NCBI GenBank assembly: GCA_000787465.1
Contig: JSYX01000297.1
Span: 1 to 41,831 of the forward strand
Length of the DNA stretch: 41,831 nucleotides
Source of the DNA: Thermomucor indicae-seudaticae
Taxonomy: Eukaryota; Mucoromycota; Mucoromycetes; Mucorales; Lichtheimiaceae
Direction: 5' to 3'
Part shown: piece by piece, positions 21,673-33,188 of the stretch
How positions within the stretch are numbered: the stretch's first letter is position 1
Layout of the letters: each line of letters begins with the position of its first letter
The notes under the pieces: generated by a model
The model's database searches: none
What the model was told of the DNA's origin: nothing
The model's input: the letters and a program-made list of their open reading frames with translations, nothing else
Made by a program: the position numbers and the translations under genes

Positions 21673-23260
21673 TAACAGCTTCTGAATCTGATTGGGAATC
21701 ATTCCCTTGACATTTCATTACAGGACATGCATCTTTTTTCATGTTTCTTTTGTTCATCATTTTGCATCATTATCGTCTCATTTGGTGTTCTTTAAAACAA
21801 GATTTCTCTCTCTGTTTCCAAACCAAAACGGTCCCTCTGATGCAGAGTAATAAAAAGGATATGCTCAATTTTGATAAACGTGGGGGGAAGGATGTGCATA
21901 CCTCAGGCCTTGCTGTGCGAGACGGCAACAAGAAAGATACTGTTTCAACGTAAGCTGTGGACCTGGTCTTGTAGCGCAGATCAGGGGGGACACAACAAAA
22001 GGATGGAATTTTGACAGAAAATTTTAGCTGCAGAAAATATTTGACGTGGATTAATAAAGTTTATAACGGCTCGATTTTTTCACTCTTTCCCTATAGAACC
22101 GCAATCTTTTTTTACTTATGGCTCGCCTCTGAATGCAGGTACTGCGGTCACTGCCCTGATCGTCCCATGTAAAACCATGCTATCCTTGAACTTTTTCTTT
22201 TCCGTGGGAAGGTAATCCTTGAGATTTAACCGCAGACATCCATCTGCCATAGGGTCCCTTACGAATTTCTCTGACGCTCTTGAGTTTTCCGCATGTTATA
22301 AATTAAAATACATAGTAAATGTGTGAGAGAGAGAAACGTTAAACAGCAACGGTAGTTGAACGTTTGTTATGAGAGTCTTAACCTTCATTCGGCTGAAAGC
22401 TTTTACGCTCTTGATGTTCCCCAAATAGCGTCCACTCAAGCTTCATCAGTCTTTGTCACTGTTGCATAGTACAGCACCCACGCTATATATCAATATTTGA
22501 TAAATCGATATTCGCGATATACCGATCGACGTCTTCAATCACGGATTTGCTTTTTCCAGGCGTATGTCCACTTGATATAACGATCGTATTTTTCCGTCAT
22601 GGGCCCTATCGCGCGGGTACTGTATTAGCTCATCATTGACCATCTTCTGTAAGAAAATCTGAAACTGCAACCTCCTATTCCCCTGACTGAAGCAAAAATT
22701 AAGCGTACTGGTACGTCTTAATATCATTATTCCAATCCGTTAGATTTATCGTATATTCTGCAAACCGAATGTGAAACCAGATCCTATCTAGTCAACAGCA
22801 CTAAAGATTCTCGATAGCAAGTGATGATTCAGTTAGGTTTTGCCTTTTGATCTCTAATAATTGTACGATGATAATCGCTACATCGCTTGAAACTGTAACA
22901 TCTTGTCTTATATGGTTCTCTACTATCGTTAAAAATGAAGGATGAACGTGAGCGCAGGTATAGAACCTTGAGACGTGTCAGAGATTTGACATGTAGCTTC
23001 TAACTATCAATTTATCCAAGGCGTCTTATTATTAGCATTTGCTTTTGTGATGTTGCATTTATGCGGTCCGGGACCCGTAATAATTCTGGTCTTTTTGCTT
23101 GTTTATGCGTTTCTGTATAAAGTCGGGGGCTCTTCTTTATAACATTTGGCTAGACTTTTCCCTCTTCATTTTTGCAACGAGGAAAGACATTGCATGTTTG
23201 ATCCAGGATTGGCAGTCTGATCTCGTCACTTTATTTAATGAATCAGGCGATCATCTGCTC
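21673..23260. other. Gene-poor, repeat-bearing interval
   Basis: About 1.6 kb after the VTC gene with no convincing gene. It includes the second copy of a dispersed repeat (22751-22838) and AT-rich sequence. A 62-residue minus-strand ORF at 22539-22727 has no recognisable features. Confidence 0.4.
22751..22838. repeat. Dispersed repeat, copy 2
   Basis: Diverged copy of the block at 10896-10957, matching at both ends, with an internal insertion of about 13 nt. It lies inside the transposon-rich interval. Confidence 0.5.
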
Positions 23261-24140
23261 TCAGCGCGTTTCTCCTGATATTTGCGTTAACTCACCTTGA
23301 CCAGAACTCTTTGATAGGATTTGAAAACAGAGAATAAGTAAGTACAAACACTTGCAGCCTCTGCTCTCGATCAGTTTACGAACTGCCACTGGGGTATGTA
23401 TTGGTGCATTGTCCATCACGATAGAGCAGCCCTTCATATCATGTTTATCCAACACGTCCATGACATCCGAGATACAAGTCAAATAGTGCCCCGTTCGTGT
23501 ACCAATCCGGCTGTTGACTTTCTTTTCGTTACGTTTTCTCCTTTTAGATTCTTCGGGTTTCTTCACTGATATGTCTATCGCTCCAGCCTCCAATATGGCG
23601 CCTCGTAGTGATCGTTTCGCCTTCTCCAGTCGGTACAGTCCCTTTCGCTGGTGTGCCTTTCAAAGAACGACCAAATATGCAAGTTGAATCCAGCTTCGTC
23701 TATGAAAAAAGCACTTCTTTGCGAAATCCAAGTTTTTTACATATTCTCGCAGGCAGCTTTTCCAAGCTTTTCAACGTCAGACATCAAATATCTATGCAAT
23801 GCCGAGTTCGAAAATGTTACACCCGCAAAGCGCCTTGCCGAGAACTTCTCCTTATGTCAGCCAAAATTGGAAGTTGGGTTCTTCTCCACGAAACTGTGAG
23901 TAAGTTTCAGTCAACTTACGTAAAGTGTCCAGGACGAGACTTTCGTTGGAGACAAGGTAAACGTCTTTCTTCCTCGGCGTTATATAGTTCTTGGCAGTAC
24001 GAACATTGATGCCCGTTATGATTGCTGCCTCGAAATCGCGCGATCGATGTTAATAACGGCCTATGTGGCACATGCGCTCCGGAAGGGCCGCTTTCCATGA
24101 AAAACCTAAATTCTGTTTTGCTCAACACAGCATTCATTAC
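23261..24140 (-). pseudogene. Decayed Tc1/mariner-type transposase
   Basis: Would cut and paste DNA with a DDE catalytic triad; this copy cannot. On the minus strand the pieces appear in order but in different frames: a helix-turn-helix piece (EAAIITGINVRTAKNY, about 23970-24030), FIDEAGFNLHI with the first Asp (about 23690-23730), GRSLKGTPAKGTVPT, MDNAPIHTPVAVRKLIESRG with the second Asp (about 23345-23410), and NPIKEFW with the third acidic residue (about 23295-23315). There are at least three frameshifts and in-frame stops. I found no clear terminal inverted repeats. The sequence is broken and is not joined here. Confidence 0.75.
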
Positions 24141-24157
24141 CAGTCGAACTCGAAAAG

Positions 24158-24829
24158 ATGGTCAGTCCGCTCGCAACAGACAGTAAACCCCAATTTTTAC
24201 TTTTCTGCGGAACGGCGTCCCACATTTACTCTGAGAAAATCGACATTGACGGGGTAGTCAATGCTGATGTAGTCCAGATTACAGGGTCATTTTCAACTGG
24301 TATGCCGAGTTGGCTCCGAGATGGGCGTTTCCTCTCGAGATCTTGGAACATACGGTAAGGGCATCCCGGTTTTACCCGCGGATTTCGTTCGGGCTTCGAA
24401 TGAGAATTGAAGCACTGTGTCAAGCTCAGGCCCATGCAAAGAAAAGGTTCCAGACGACAACGGCAATAAGACCAACGAAAAGGGGGTATAAAAATTTTTA
24501 AAAAAAAAGGGGGTGAAAAAATTGTGGAGCCGAGCTCCGATAAGCTGTGCCAAAATTGGCGCGTGTGCACAAAAAAATTGACGTTAAATCGAAAAATTGC
24601 AGGATGCAATGGAAAAAGGGCAAGAGTTGACGCCAACAAAAAGTGCAAGCATAATCTACCGATTTGCCGAGCTTTGTCAAGATATAACCCGGATCACGGA
24701 TTTCCCGTCATTCTTTTGGAGAAAAGCTTACCAAAGACAGATATGGCAGCATCAAGATTTACGGCTTTACTTATAGTCCTCCCGAGATATGATCACAAAT
24801 TTTCTCCGGATATACATAACATTCTTTGA
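24158..24829 (+). other. Possible coding relics in repeat-rich DNA
   Basis: Two plus-strand ORFs. The first, 24158-24358, reads ...IDIDGVVNADVVQITGSFS... then DGRFLSRSWNIR and meets a plausible GTAAGG donor near 24355. The second, 24524-24829 (101 aa), is Cys/Lys-rich (KCKHNLPICRALSRYNPD). Between them lies a homopolymer-rich stretch (runs of A and G around 24480-24520). Neither is recognised; relics of a mobile or repeated gene are the likeliest reading. Confidence 0.25.
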
Positions 24830-25333
24830 AGGCCTCCAATGCGCATGCGCCCCGGATACACGTCCTCCCGTTTTTGGAGATTGAACTGAATGGCTTTTAT
24901 TCTTTCTCTGAGCCCACCCTATCGTAGAGTATCATTCTCAATGGACTGAACGCTTATGACATCGATGCTCTTGTGTCGCTCTGCAACCTGCGCCATGCCT
25001 GCTGATATCGGGCGGTATACCGAGACATAGCTTGAGCAAATGACTCATCCAGTAGTACGACCTTTAGGCTCAATAGCGCAAGATAAAAAGTGTTCGCAGT
25101 GAAGCGCAGACCAAGCCTTTTCTTGTATAGGTTTGTGTGATTGCATCGCCACAAAAATCCTGTCCAAGGCAAAAGCATAGAACCTTGTAGGGAGACTAGG
25201 AAGAAATATGTGTTCTTTGACAGAAATAGGGTCGATGCTTTTAATGCAACATTCTTGGATATTGAACTATGTACAAATGAGATGGACACAGCCACATGAA
25301 GGTCAGGAAGGATCGCGGTGTGCACCGTCACAT
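24830..25333. other. Intergenic, 3' side of POP4
   Basis: No supported gene. An open minus-strand frame (24954-25331) begins just past the POP4 stop codon, is hydrophobic and unrecognised, and is not called. Confidence 0.35.
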
Positions 25334-26229
25334 TTACATCTCAATGGATGGCTTTGGCTTGAACTTTTTTGCCGCTCTATCGGCTGCTCGTGCTATTAGC
25401 TGGTGACCATACAACGTGAACGAGGCTTGACAAGCGTTCACTTGCAGTCTGAAAACTGTGTTTGCTTTCGGTATATCTATACAGCAGTGGAAGGAATGAA
25501 TCAACCTCTCCGATAATAAAGCTTCTACAGGCGAACTTACGCTTTAGCTTGTCTTCTTTTGTAATGATTCGAAACAGGTGAAGGGTCTCTTGAACAACGA
25601 TTCCAGTTATACCAACGTTCACCGGATTCGTACATTGAATCACTGCAAAAGCGTAAGCGCCCATCCTGTCACATCTTCTTCTTCCCCAAACAGCTTACCA
25701 GTTAGGATGGCTCCATGATAATCCGCTTTCAGCAATTTCTGCGCAAACTGCTGCAGGTTCTGGCCTTGCCCAAACAGATCCTTCATGTATCCTTCCCACA
25801 ATTGATGCAGCGGCACAAACAGCTCATACTTGTGCGCTTCCTTTGCGATGTTGTATATTCCCAGTTCCCGCTTTTGTCTCGAATTTAAACGTTTGCACGA
25901 CTTTCGCTTCGCCGCCTTCTTTTTCGCGACATCCGTGCTCGTCTGCAATCTCGGATCAAGATTCATAATCTTCATGTCTTTCATGACCTTGTTGATATCG
26001 ACCCCAGTATCAAGATGCTCTTTCACTAGCTCCGTGATCGCGGTCTATACAACGTTACGCTTAATGTCAACATATCGAACGGAACGAACCAGTCGATCTG
26101 AAATACCTCATTGGCAGCAACTTTTGATTTACCGTCCGGCCCTAAATACAAGTCTTCTCCTATAAGCAGTCCATGAGCCTCATGTTCGTATTCAACTCTA
26201 TGCGGCAATCAGGACGCACTTTGAGCCAT
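25334..26229 (-). CDS. POP4: POP4/RPP29, RNase P and RNase MRP protein subunit
   Basis: Protein subunit of nuclear RNase P (5' trimming of pre-tRNA) and RNase MRP (rRNA processing). Five exons with consistent phases: 26220-26229, 26086-26159, 25699-26044, 25541-25642 and 25334-25476; 224 aa, close to the 220 aa human protein. The N-terminus reads MAQREDLYLGPDG. A basic segment then RLNSRQKRELGIYNI leads into the Sm-like barrel, with FVPLHQLWEGYMKDL, KLLKADYHGAI, VGITGIVVQETLHLF and IITKEDKLK followed by IPKANTVF. The C-terminus AAKKFKPKPSIEM matches the family ending. The first exon is only 10 nt; without it an in-frame stop (TGA) follows the ATG, so splicing decides the start. It is divergent from DPP5. 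Confidence 0.9.
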
Positions 26230-26362
26230 CTTGAAACGGTAGGTTGCACACAAAAGGAAAAAGAAGCCATCGCGGGCTTTGATTCCCCGCGCTTGCCCCC
26301 AGGTCGTCCGTCCCCAGTGTTTCGGGCACGTCCCGTTCTTCCTCCCACAAACCTGATCCAAC
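26230..26362. promoter_or_regulatory. Shared divergent promoter, POP4 / DPP5
   Basis: Only 133 bp separate the two start codons, so both 5' UTRs and promoters must share this interval. No TATA box or known site could be assigned with confidence. Confidence 0.4.
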
Positions 26363-29100
26363 ATGCTGATTAGAACGTCAACACTGGCGGTCATTGTGAC
26401 CGCAGTGTTGCAGTATGCTGTCGTCTGCGCTCGCTTGCTGCAGCCCGTCGACGTTGTGTCACTTCCAAGGCCTGGTTCTCCTTCTGCGTCACCAAACGGC
26501 CAACTGGCTGTGTACGCCGAGTCGACTTATCATCCTTCTGAAGACAAGGTGGGTTATAGAAAAGCCCCGAGAGAGACAGAAAGATGAAATCTTAACTGCT
26601 ATGCCCAAAAAAATAGACCACGAAAAATCTCTTCTTGGTTGACCTCGCGACGTCTGTCGTCACAGAACTCACCAAACCGTCTTTCAACATATCTCAAAGT
26701 GATCCCTTTTTCCTCGACGATAACCACGTCGCTTTCTTTCAACATGATCCTTCCGAGCATGAAGTCGACCAGCTTTATGTGAAGCGAGTCACTGGCGAAA
26801 GCGAAGCCTACCGTTTGACCGATTTTCCGATCGAATTCTCCAATGTGAAGTAAGGAACGACAGAGATACGATCATATCACGTGTATCAAACTGATCATCC
26901 CTATAGATATAACCGGAACAAGCGCTTACTTGTCTTTTCGGCAATGGTGTATGGAAACGATAATGACCTTGAAGGCACGAATCGTCGCGATCGTGAATTG
27001 AGAGCGACAAAGAAGGACTCAGGCTTGGTGTATGACCAACTCATGGTGAGGTAAATAGAAGAAGGACTTTTATGCATTCAAAAAGCGGTCTAAACAAGAA
27101 GCTCGATAGACATTGGGATCACTTTGTTCCGGACAAAAAGAACAACCTGTTTGCAGCCCAACTGTCGTTCTCTGGTGATCGTTACTCCATCGAGGGTCGT
27201 CCCCGTAACTTGCTCCGGGGTACTAACTTGGTATGGCATGAATGGATCAAATTTTGGTACAAGATCACTGACAGCTTTTAACAAAGCAATCGCCTGGATT
27301 TCCTTTGGGCGGGGCCTCTGACTTTGATATCTCACCTGATGGTATCAGCTTACATATAGTAGCCTTAATACATTGAACGCATACTAACTTGGCGCGCGTA
27401 ACAGGCGAGGAAATCGCGTTTGTTTCCAAGATCCCTTCTCCCGACAATGCCTGGCAGACAACCCAACATGTCTACATTGTTCCAACCTCGGGACAAACGC
27501 GGCCGATCGCTTTGAACGCTGACATCCCTGCAGCTTCATCCTCGCCTACCTATTCGCCCTCCGGTACCCTGGCTTACCTGCAAATGATGGTTCCACAGTA
27601 CGAATCAGACCGCAACCGCATCGTTCTGTACGATCGCGAGACCGGTGCGCGAACAATGATTGCGCAAGACTGGGACAGGAGCCCATCCGAGTTGACCTTT
27701 TCGGCGGACGCGAAGCTCCTTTTCGCAGTCGCGCAGGAACACGGCCGCGAAAAGCTCTTCGCGATCGATCTCAAGACGGAGTCCGTTCGGGCCCTGACTC
27801 AGGAACACTCGGTATCCAGCGTCTCCGTGCTGGGTCCTGAGCTGCTCTTGCTCAGCCTGAATTCCATGCAATACCCCAATGCCTTGCATACCTTGAGCTT
27901 AACCTCGGGTGACCTAACAAGGCTCCCGTCATCGCCCGACTTGGATAAACGCTTGCGGCGTATCGAATTCCTTGAGCCCGAGGAGTTCTCGTTCGAAGGT
28001 GCTCTGGGCGATCTCGTCCATGGATGGCTCATTAAGCCAGCTGACTTTGACCCCGCCAAAAGTTATCCGGTTGCGTTTCTGATCCACGGCGGTCCCCAAG
28101 GAGCTTGGACAGATAGCTGGTAATAAGCTGTGCGGATTTTTTTGTTATGCTACATTCATTCGCCTTAACCCTTGCTCGTAAAAAAAAGGTCAACTCGATG
28201 GAACCCTCAAGTCTTTGCTGGTGCTGGATTCGTCACTGTGGCCATCAATCCGCATGGCTCGACAGGTAACGAACGAACCTAATACAAAAACGATGATGCC
28301 GAAAACTGACTTGTCGCAGGTTATGGCCAAAGGTTCACCGATTCGATTCAACATAATTGGGGATCCTATCCATACTATGACCTGGAGAAAGGCCTCGATT
28401 ACTTGCTGTCACGTTATGAATTTCTGGATCCAGACCGTCTCACGGCTCTGGGCGCCTCGTACGGTGGCTACATGATCAATTGGCTGAATGGTCATACAGA
28501 CCGTTTCAAGGCTTTTGTCAACCATGACGGCATGTTTTCGACCGTCTCCACCTATTACTCTACTGACGAATTGTATTTCCCTGAAAGAGAGGTATTCTTA
28601 TGTTCATCTGGAGGCAGGCAGGCAGTTTAATTCACAAATTTGATAGTTTGGCGGGACACCGTTCAGTCCGTTGACTCGACTGGTGTACGAGCGATGGTCT
28701 CCGGTCAATTATGTCCAGAACTGGAAGACACCGACACTTGTTATTCATGGTATGCATGGGTTTAGCAGCAACAACAACAGCTACTATTCCCCTAAATATC
28801 TCTCTCTATGTATAGGAGGACGCGATTATCGCCTTGTGGACGGTGAAGGATTCTCGACCTTTACAGCACTTCAGAGACTAGGGATCCCATCCCGTCTACT
28901 CTACTTCCCAGACGAGAACCATTGGACTCTGAAACCCGCAAACTCCCTGAGATGGCACAAGGAAGGTAAAGTATAAAAAATGAACGATCACTTGCTGTGT
29001 GTGTGACCATGCACTCACGAAACTTTTACAAGTCTTGAATTGGATCACAAAATGGACAACACAGCAAGAGCCTCTGGTGACTTTCCAGACTGCATATTAA
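26363..29100 (+). CDS. DPP5: DPP5, secreted dipeptidyl-peptidase (S9 prolyl oligopeptidase family)
   Basis: Serine peptidase that removes N-terminal dipeptides; secreted forms feed on external peptides. Eleven exons: 26363-26548, 26617-26849, 26907-27050, 27110-27230, 27287-27341, 27405-28119, 28189-28265, 28320-28591, 28647-28749, 28816-28965 and 29033-29100; about 707 aa. A signal peptide is evident (MLIRTSTLAVIVTAVLQYAV, then VCA). The beta-propeller half runs to about residue 450, the alpha/beta hydrolase after it. Catalytic residues are Ser in GASYGG (about 556), Asp in GGRDYR (about 638) and His in ENHW (about 670); the oxyanion-side HGGPQG motif is present. Length and motifs fit the DppV/DPP5 group rather than membrane DPP4. 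Splice junctions are mostly strong. It converges on MDV1. Confidence 0.9.
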
Positions 29101-29220
29101 AACAGGAGGTTGCTTTAATAACATTGCGCGAGAGAGAGAGTTGGATAAAAAAAAGCAGATTCTATCGTAGCTAGCAATAAATACAATAACACTTCTTTTC
29201 GGGAATATACATGATGCTGA

Positions 29221-31736
29221 CTAGAGTGCCCACAATTTTACAACACGGTCGCTGCCACTGCTTGCCAGCACACCGTCACGGAAACGTACAGAGTTCACTT
29301 CGCCCGTATGCCCCATAAGACTCGTATGCTGGAACGACCGGCGATTATAGACCTATATATCATATCAGTATACGGGATCTACCAACGCATTACGGTGCAC
29401 TTTCACGTACATCAATAGCTGCCGACTTTGTAGCACTGACTATCCGCAATGCATCGAACTGAAGAGATGTAACAGGGTTTTGGTACGTGAACGTGTCAAA
29501 AACGGAGCCAGTCCGCAAATCCCAAACCTGAATACACGATAGTCAGGGTCCGTTCCTTTTCACACAACAGTCGTCTTTACTCACTTTAATGGATTTATCC
29601 ACACTTCCACTAACCAAATGTACTTCGTCAAACTGCAAGCAAGTAATCGCCCCTGATCCAAAAAAGGTCAGCAAGACGGCAACAATCCAGTCCACAGTAT
29701 GGACTCACCCGTGTGACCAGCTAAAGTCCGATGAGCTTGTCCCGTGCGTACTATAAAGTCCAAAGTGTAAGCTCTCTCAGGGGGGGGACCAGAATATGCA
29801 CCAACTACTCACAGTCCCACATCCGCAATTTGCCGTCGATCGTTCCACTCGCCAGCGCAAAGTTCCAAAACTGTAGCGCTCCTACAAATTCTGCTCGCGT
29901 CTCGAAGAACCCACCCAGCGACCATTGATCAAACGACGACGACGACCGCCACCCCTGGCCGCCTCTCGAGGTACTGCTTGCCCACATCACATCCAGCGTC
30001 AAGATACACTGCCGAGTCTCCAGATCCCACTGCTTCATCGTCTTGTCATTGGATCCAGACACCTAATGTTCCCAATAATAAATAATACCATTCTTTCTTC
30101 CTCTGCAGTCATAACTTACAGCCGTAGCTTTGTCTGTATAGATAGCCGTTACTTCCGCTTGATGTCCCTCCAGCGTCGAAATACAGCAATCACTTAGCAT
30201 CGGTAACGCTTCGTCCGTCGTCGTCGCAGCACTAAGCGCCGGTGAGTTCGGCGCACTTGAAGAAAACCCGGAGCTGGACCCGACGGAAGATGGCGATGGC
30301 GCAGGCGGCACGAGTGAAAGATCCCAGTGTCTGATGGACCCGTCATCCGAGCCCGTCAATAGACACGCATCCTCCAGTTGCAGGCACCGCACAAGGCTCG
30401 AATGCCCTTCAAGCGCACCAAGACACCTGCTACGGTGCAAATCCCAAGCTCGAATCGTCCCGTCCAATGAAGACGATACAAGCACTCCTTTGGGATGATT
30501 GAAATCGATGCACAAGATATCATCCTCGTGGCCTTCAAGTGTCTGTACGGGAATGAGATCAATGCATCTACCACAAGCCCGCTCAAACTCCCCCTTCCAA
30601 CCTTGTAACAAGTCCCTTGCTCCACTGGCTCGTCATCAGACACATCCTCCTCTTCAGGTTTATCAGATGATTTCACGCTGGCGCTCTCACTCGCACGTCC
30701 GCTTTCTTCAATCGCCAGTATCGATTCGTTCAAGCTAGCAACTTTTGAAATCGTCAGTGATCAAGGCCTTGTCCTTGACACGCGGCATACACCTACTTAT
30801 TGCCCGTAGCTGCTGCTCTTTGGCTTCCAACTTGGCCCGCTTCGCTTCCAGTGATTTCCGCTTATTCACGAGCTCCTCAATTTGCAGGTCGATCTGTCGG
30901 ATTTCGTTGACAGTAGACGACTTTAAAGCGATGAGCCTCTGGTCCCATATAAAAGCGCCCCCCACTCCCCTTTATATTTGTATCCATCTACCTTTTGCAT
31001 CTGCAACTTGTCACTTTCTCGCATCCTTTGTTCCCGTTCCGCAATGTACTGTGTAAGCGACCGCCCGGATTCTGTCAGCAACAACAACAAGACACCCATG
31101 AGAAACCAATCATGACGGCACGCCTATTCTTTTTGTCGAGCGATTACCTCCACCGGTGGCACTCGTCGGCTTCGCAGCAGCATTCTGCTTTTTCCGTCTG
31201 CTACGCGGCTTCGTGGGCGCCGAGGAAGAAGAACTGTTGGCAAGTGACGGGTAAGCGGCGGCAAAGCCTTGGAATAGGGACAGTGGCGCGCTCGATTCGG
31301 GTATATCAGCCTTCAAAAGCTCGGCGCTCGAAGGCCACGGACGTTGTGCATTCCGCAGTACAATTTCGGAACCGGTCGAAGAAGACGCCTGCGACGAAGA
31401 CCGCTGACGTTGCTGTTGCTGCATCAGGTGTAAGGCTTTGGCTAACGATTCGCTGCGGTAAACCGGGTGCGCAGCCAGCGGACTGAACATGACCGTCGTA
31501 AGCGATTCGAGATGCGATAACGGCGCCGTCCAGTCCGCAGGGAACACCGATGGTGACAGCCACTCCCGCGCTGCTTGTGCCATGCCAAACGCTCGGTCGC
31601 GAGCAGCGCCCACTAACGCCAACGAGCCATAACCGTTACCAGAAGAAGAACCTGCACTTGCTGCTGATGCGTAATTGCTGCCGGAATCCTGTTTTCTACT
31701 GCTGCGCGGCAACGATTTCGTCTCGTCGGTTGGCAT
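29221..31736 (-). CDS. MDV1: MDV1-like WD40 mitochondrial fission adaptor
   Basis: Adaptor that links outer-membrane FIS1 to the dynamin DNM1 during mitochondrial division. Modelled exons: 31148-31736, 30992-31071, 30793-30938, 30691-30734, 30120-30601, 29813-30062, 29709-29750, 29585-29652, 29411-29527 and 29221-29352; about 649 aa. The N-terminal region is Ser-rich. A coiled coil (NEIRQIDLQIEELVNKRKSL) precedes an acidic stretch and about seven WD40 repeats (TLEGHEDDILCIDF, SSLDGTIRAWDL, SGSNDKTMKQWDL, TLAGHTG, VDKSIKVWDLRTG, final VKLWAL). The start ATG is 31734-31736. One junction is uncertain: either an 89-nt intron (30602-30690, GTGAGA..ACAAG), or the acidic stretch is coding and one base is missing in GGG near 30614. 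CAF4 is the yeast paralogue. Confidence 0.82.
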
Positions 31737-32323
31737 ATACAAGTGCTACTCTCTCGCTGCTTGCCTGAAATTGACAGGGAAAAGTGTGTCATTTCAAACT
31801 CCACACATGCACGGCCTGGAGCTTGCATGGGGCATCCCTAAACTGCCGCGATACATAACTCTAACTATCCTGTGACAGAAGCCCTAAGCCGGAAGATCGC
31901 TTGTTTCCAAATCTTAGAGACACAACGCATTCAATACCGTCGCATAATTCTGTTCTTGGTGTGTGATATTTGGTGGCCATAGCAACAGTTTCTATGCCAA
32001 TACCATGGCAATTTTGATCGACCTATCACTTTCTTCCGTTGATCGCATCCACTCAGGGGCTTACGCAGTAGGCAAGGTTTCTATTCATGATGTTCTTGAC
32101 GCCAAGTTTGTTGTTCAGGCTATCAACGCCAAACGAGTTTATGATAATCCAGTAAAGCTGTGCATATACAATAGACGTAAAGAAAAAAAAACGGTGCTGT
32201 CGGGAGCGGGTAACAAAAGATAATAAGGTATGTAACTGAAGGACGTACGTCAGAATCAAGGGAAATATAGAGAAAGCAAGATCGTACGCGTACGCAAGGG
32301 TTTGTCGAGGGAAAAAAAAGCAG
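31737..32323. other. Intergenic, MDV1 promoter side
   Basis: About 590 bp between the MDV1 start and the 3' end of the G-gamma gene. Two overlapping ORFs (plus 31963-32223, minus 32053-32259) have no recognisable features. Nothing else is seen. Confidence 0.4.
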
Positions 32324-32628
32324 CTACATTATGGAGCAGCAGCCACTGCCAGAAGCAGGTGCAAATGGATCGTCTTTCTTGTCAATCGGTCCCCAAACCG
32401 ACGGCAGCATCGGATCTTTGGTGTTCTTACAATGCTCAATCAAGCTGTCCATGGGATGAATGAGTCAACATTATTGTGTGGCGCTGCAAAAAAATCCCTT
32501 CTTTACCGAGCAGATGCTTCCGAGACCGTCGTTCTGGGAATGTCGAGTAATTCCCGTAAGCGCTGGTTGTATTCCAAAAGACGCTGAAGCTTGGCCTCTG
32601 AAAGGTTTTGCGTACGTCGAGCATTCAT
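32324..32628 (-). CDS. STE18: Heterotrimeric G-protein gamma subunit
   Basis: Forms an obligate dimer with G-beta in pheromone or nutrient signalling at the plasma membrane. Two exons, 32507-32628 and 32324-32444, give 80 aa. The N-terminal helix (NLSEAKLQRLLEYNQRLREL) makes the coiled coil with G-beta. The family core IEHCKNTKDPMLPSVWG follows, then DPFAP. The protein ends CCSIM: a CAAX box (CSIM) for prenylation with an adjacent Cys for palmitoylation. The size and end are typical of fungal gamma subunits. No ORF scan with a 60-residue cut-off would show this gene whole because the intron splits it. Confidence 0.9.
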
Positions 32629-33188
32629 GGTGGAAAATGGGGAAGGGCAGGAAAAAAAAGGGGGAGGGGGGCTGATTTGATATCTTTCGAAACCGTCAGC
32701 TATACTGTGTCAACTCACGAAATGAAAGTCAGCTTCGTCATGCTTTAAAACCATACTCAGGCTCTACCACTCTGCCACTAAGGTTTGCCACCACTTTAGG
32801 CTTTGTTGCTCAACACGAGTCTGTCCGTGAACGGCTTTCAGTTGTACGTATCTTTAATATTCCGCAATGCCAGCGTGAGTGGGGTATTGAGCGGAAGAAC
32901 AAGCTGGTTGTCTTCTCAATGCACTGACCTTCACCCACATTGATACTTGAACGTTGTTTGCCAATAATTATACGTCGCGTCATGTCCAAATAGGTCCTAT
33001 TAACAACATTGACGTCAAATAGCAGAATTCAGATCAAAATTCAGGCACGACGCCCCGGAAAAATGAACATCCTGATGGTGTGATCGCTGATTTCCAAAAA
33101 AGTACAACAGATTTCGCATCCAAAGAGATTATCTCCACCGAAACTTTGTTTTTTCTGTTGTCAATCTTTTTTCTCCCCACTCTTCTAT
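32629..33188. other. Intergenic between G-gamma (-) and LYS4 (+)
   Basis: Divergent promoters for both neighbours. A minus-strand ATG at 32981-32983 opens MTRRIIIGKQRSSINVG and could splice (GTCAGT donor) to VVANLSGRVVEPEYGFK near 32790-32740. The frame then breaks and no family is recognised, so no gene is called. The 35 bp before the LYS4 ATG are pyrimidine-rich. Confidence 0.35.

Noticed and set aside
21010..21702. Minus-strand ORF of 230 aa over the VTC gene
   Set aside because: Antisense of the VTC membrane domain; no domain of its own.
24954..25331. Minus-strand ORF of 125 aa after POP4
   Set aside because: Starts just past the POP4 stop, not recognised, hydrophobic low-information sequence; better explained as chance or decayed sequence.
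32720..32810. tRNA-like block on the minus strand (TGGCAGAGTGGTAGAGCC resembles a D-arm)
   Set aside because: No matching acceptor stem and no GTTCGAATC-type T-arm at the right distance.
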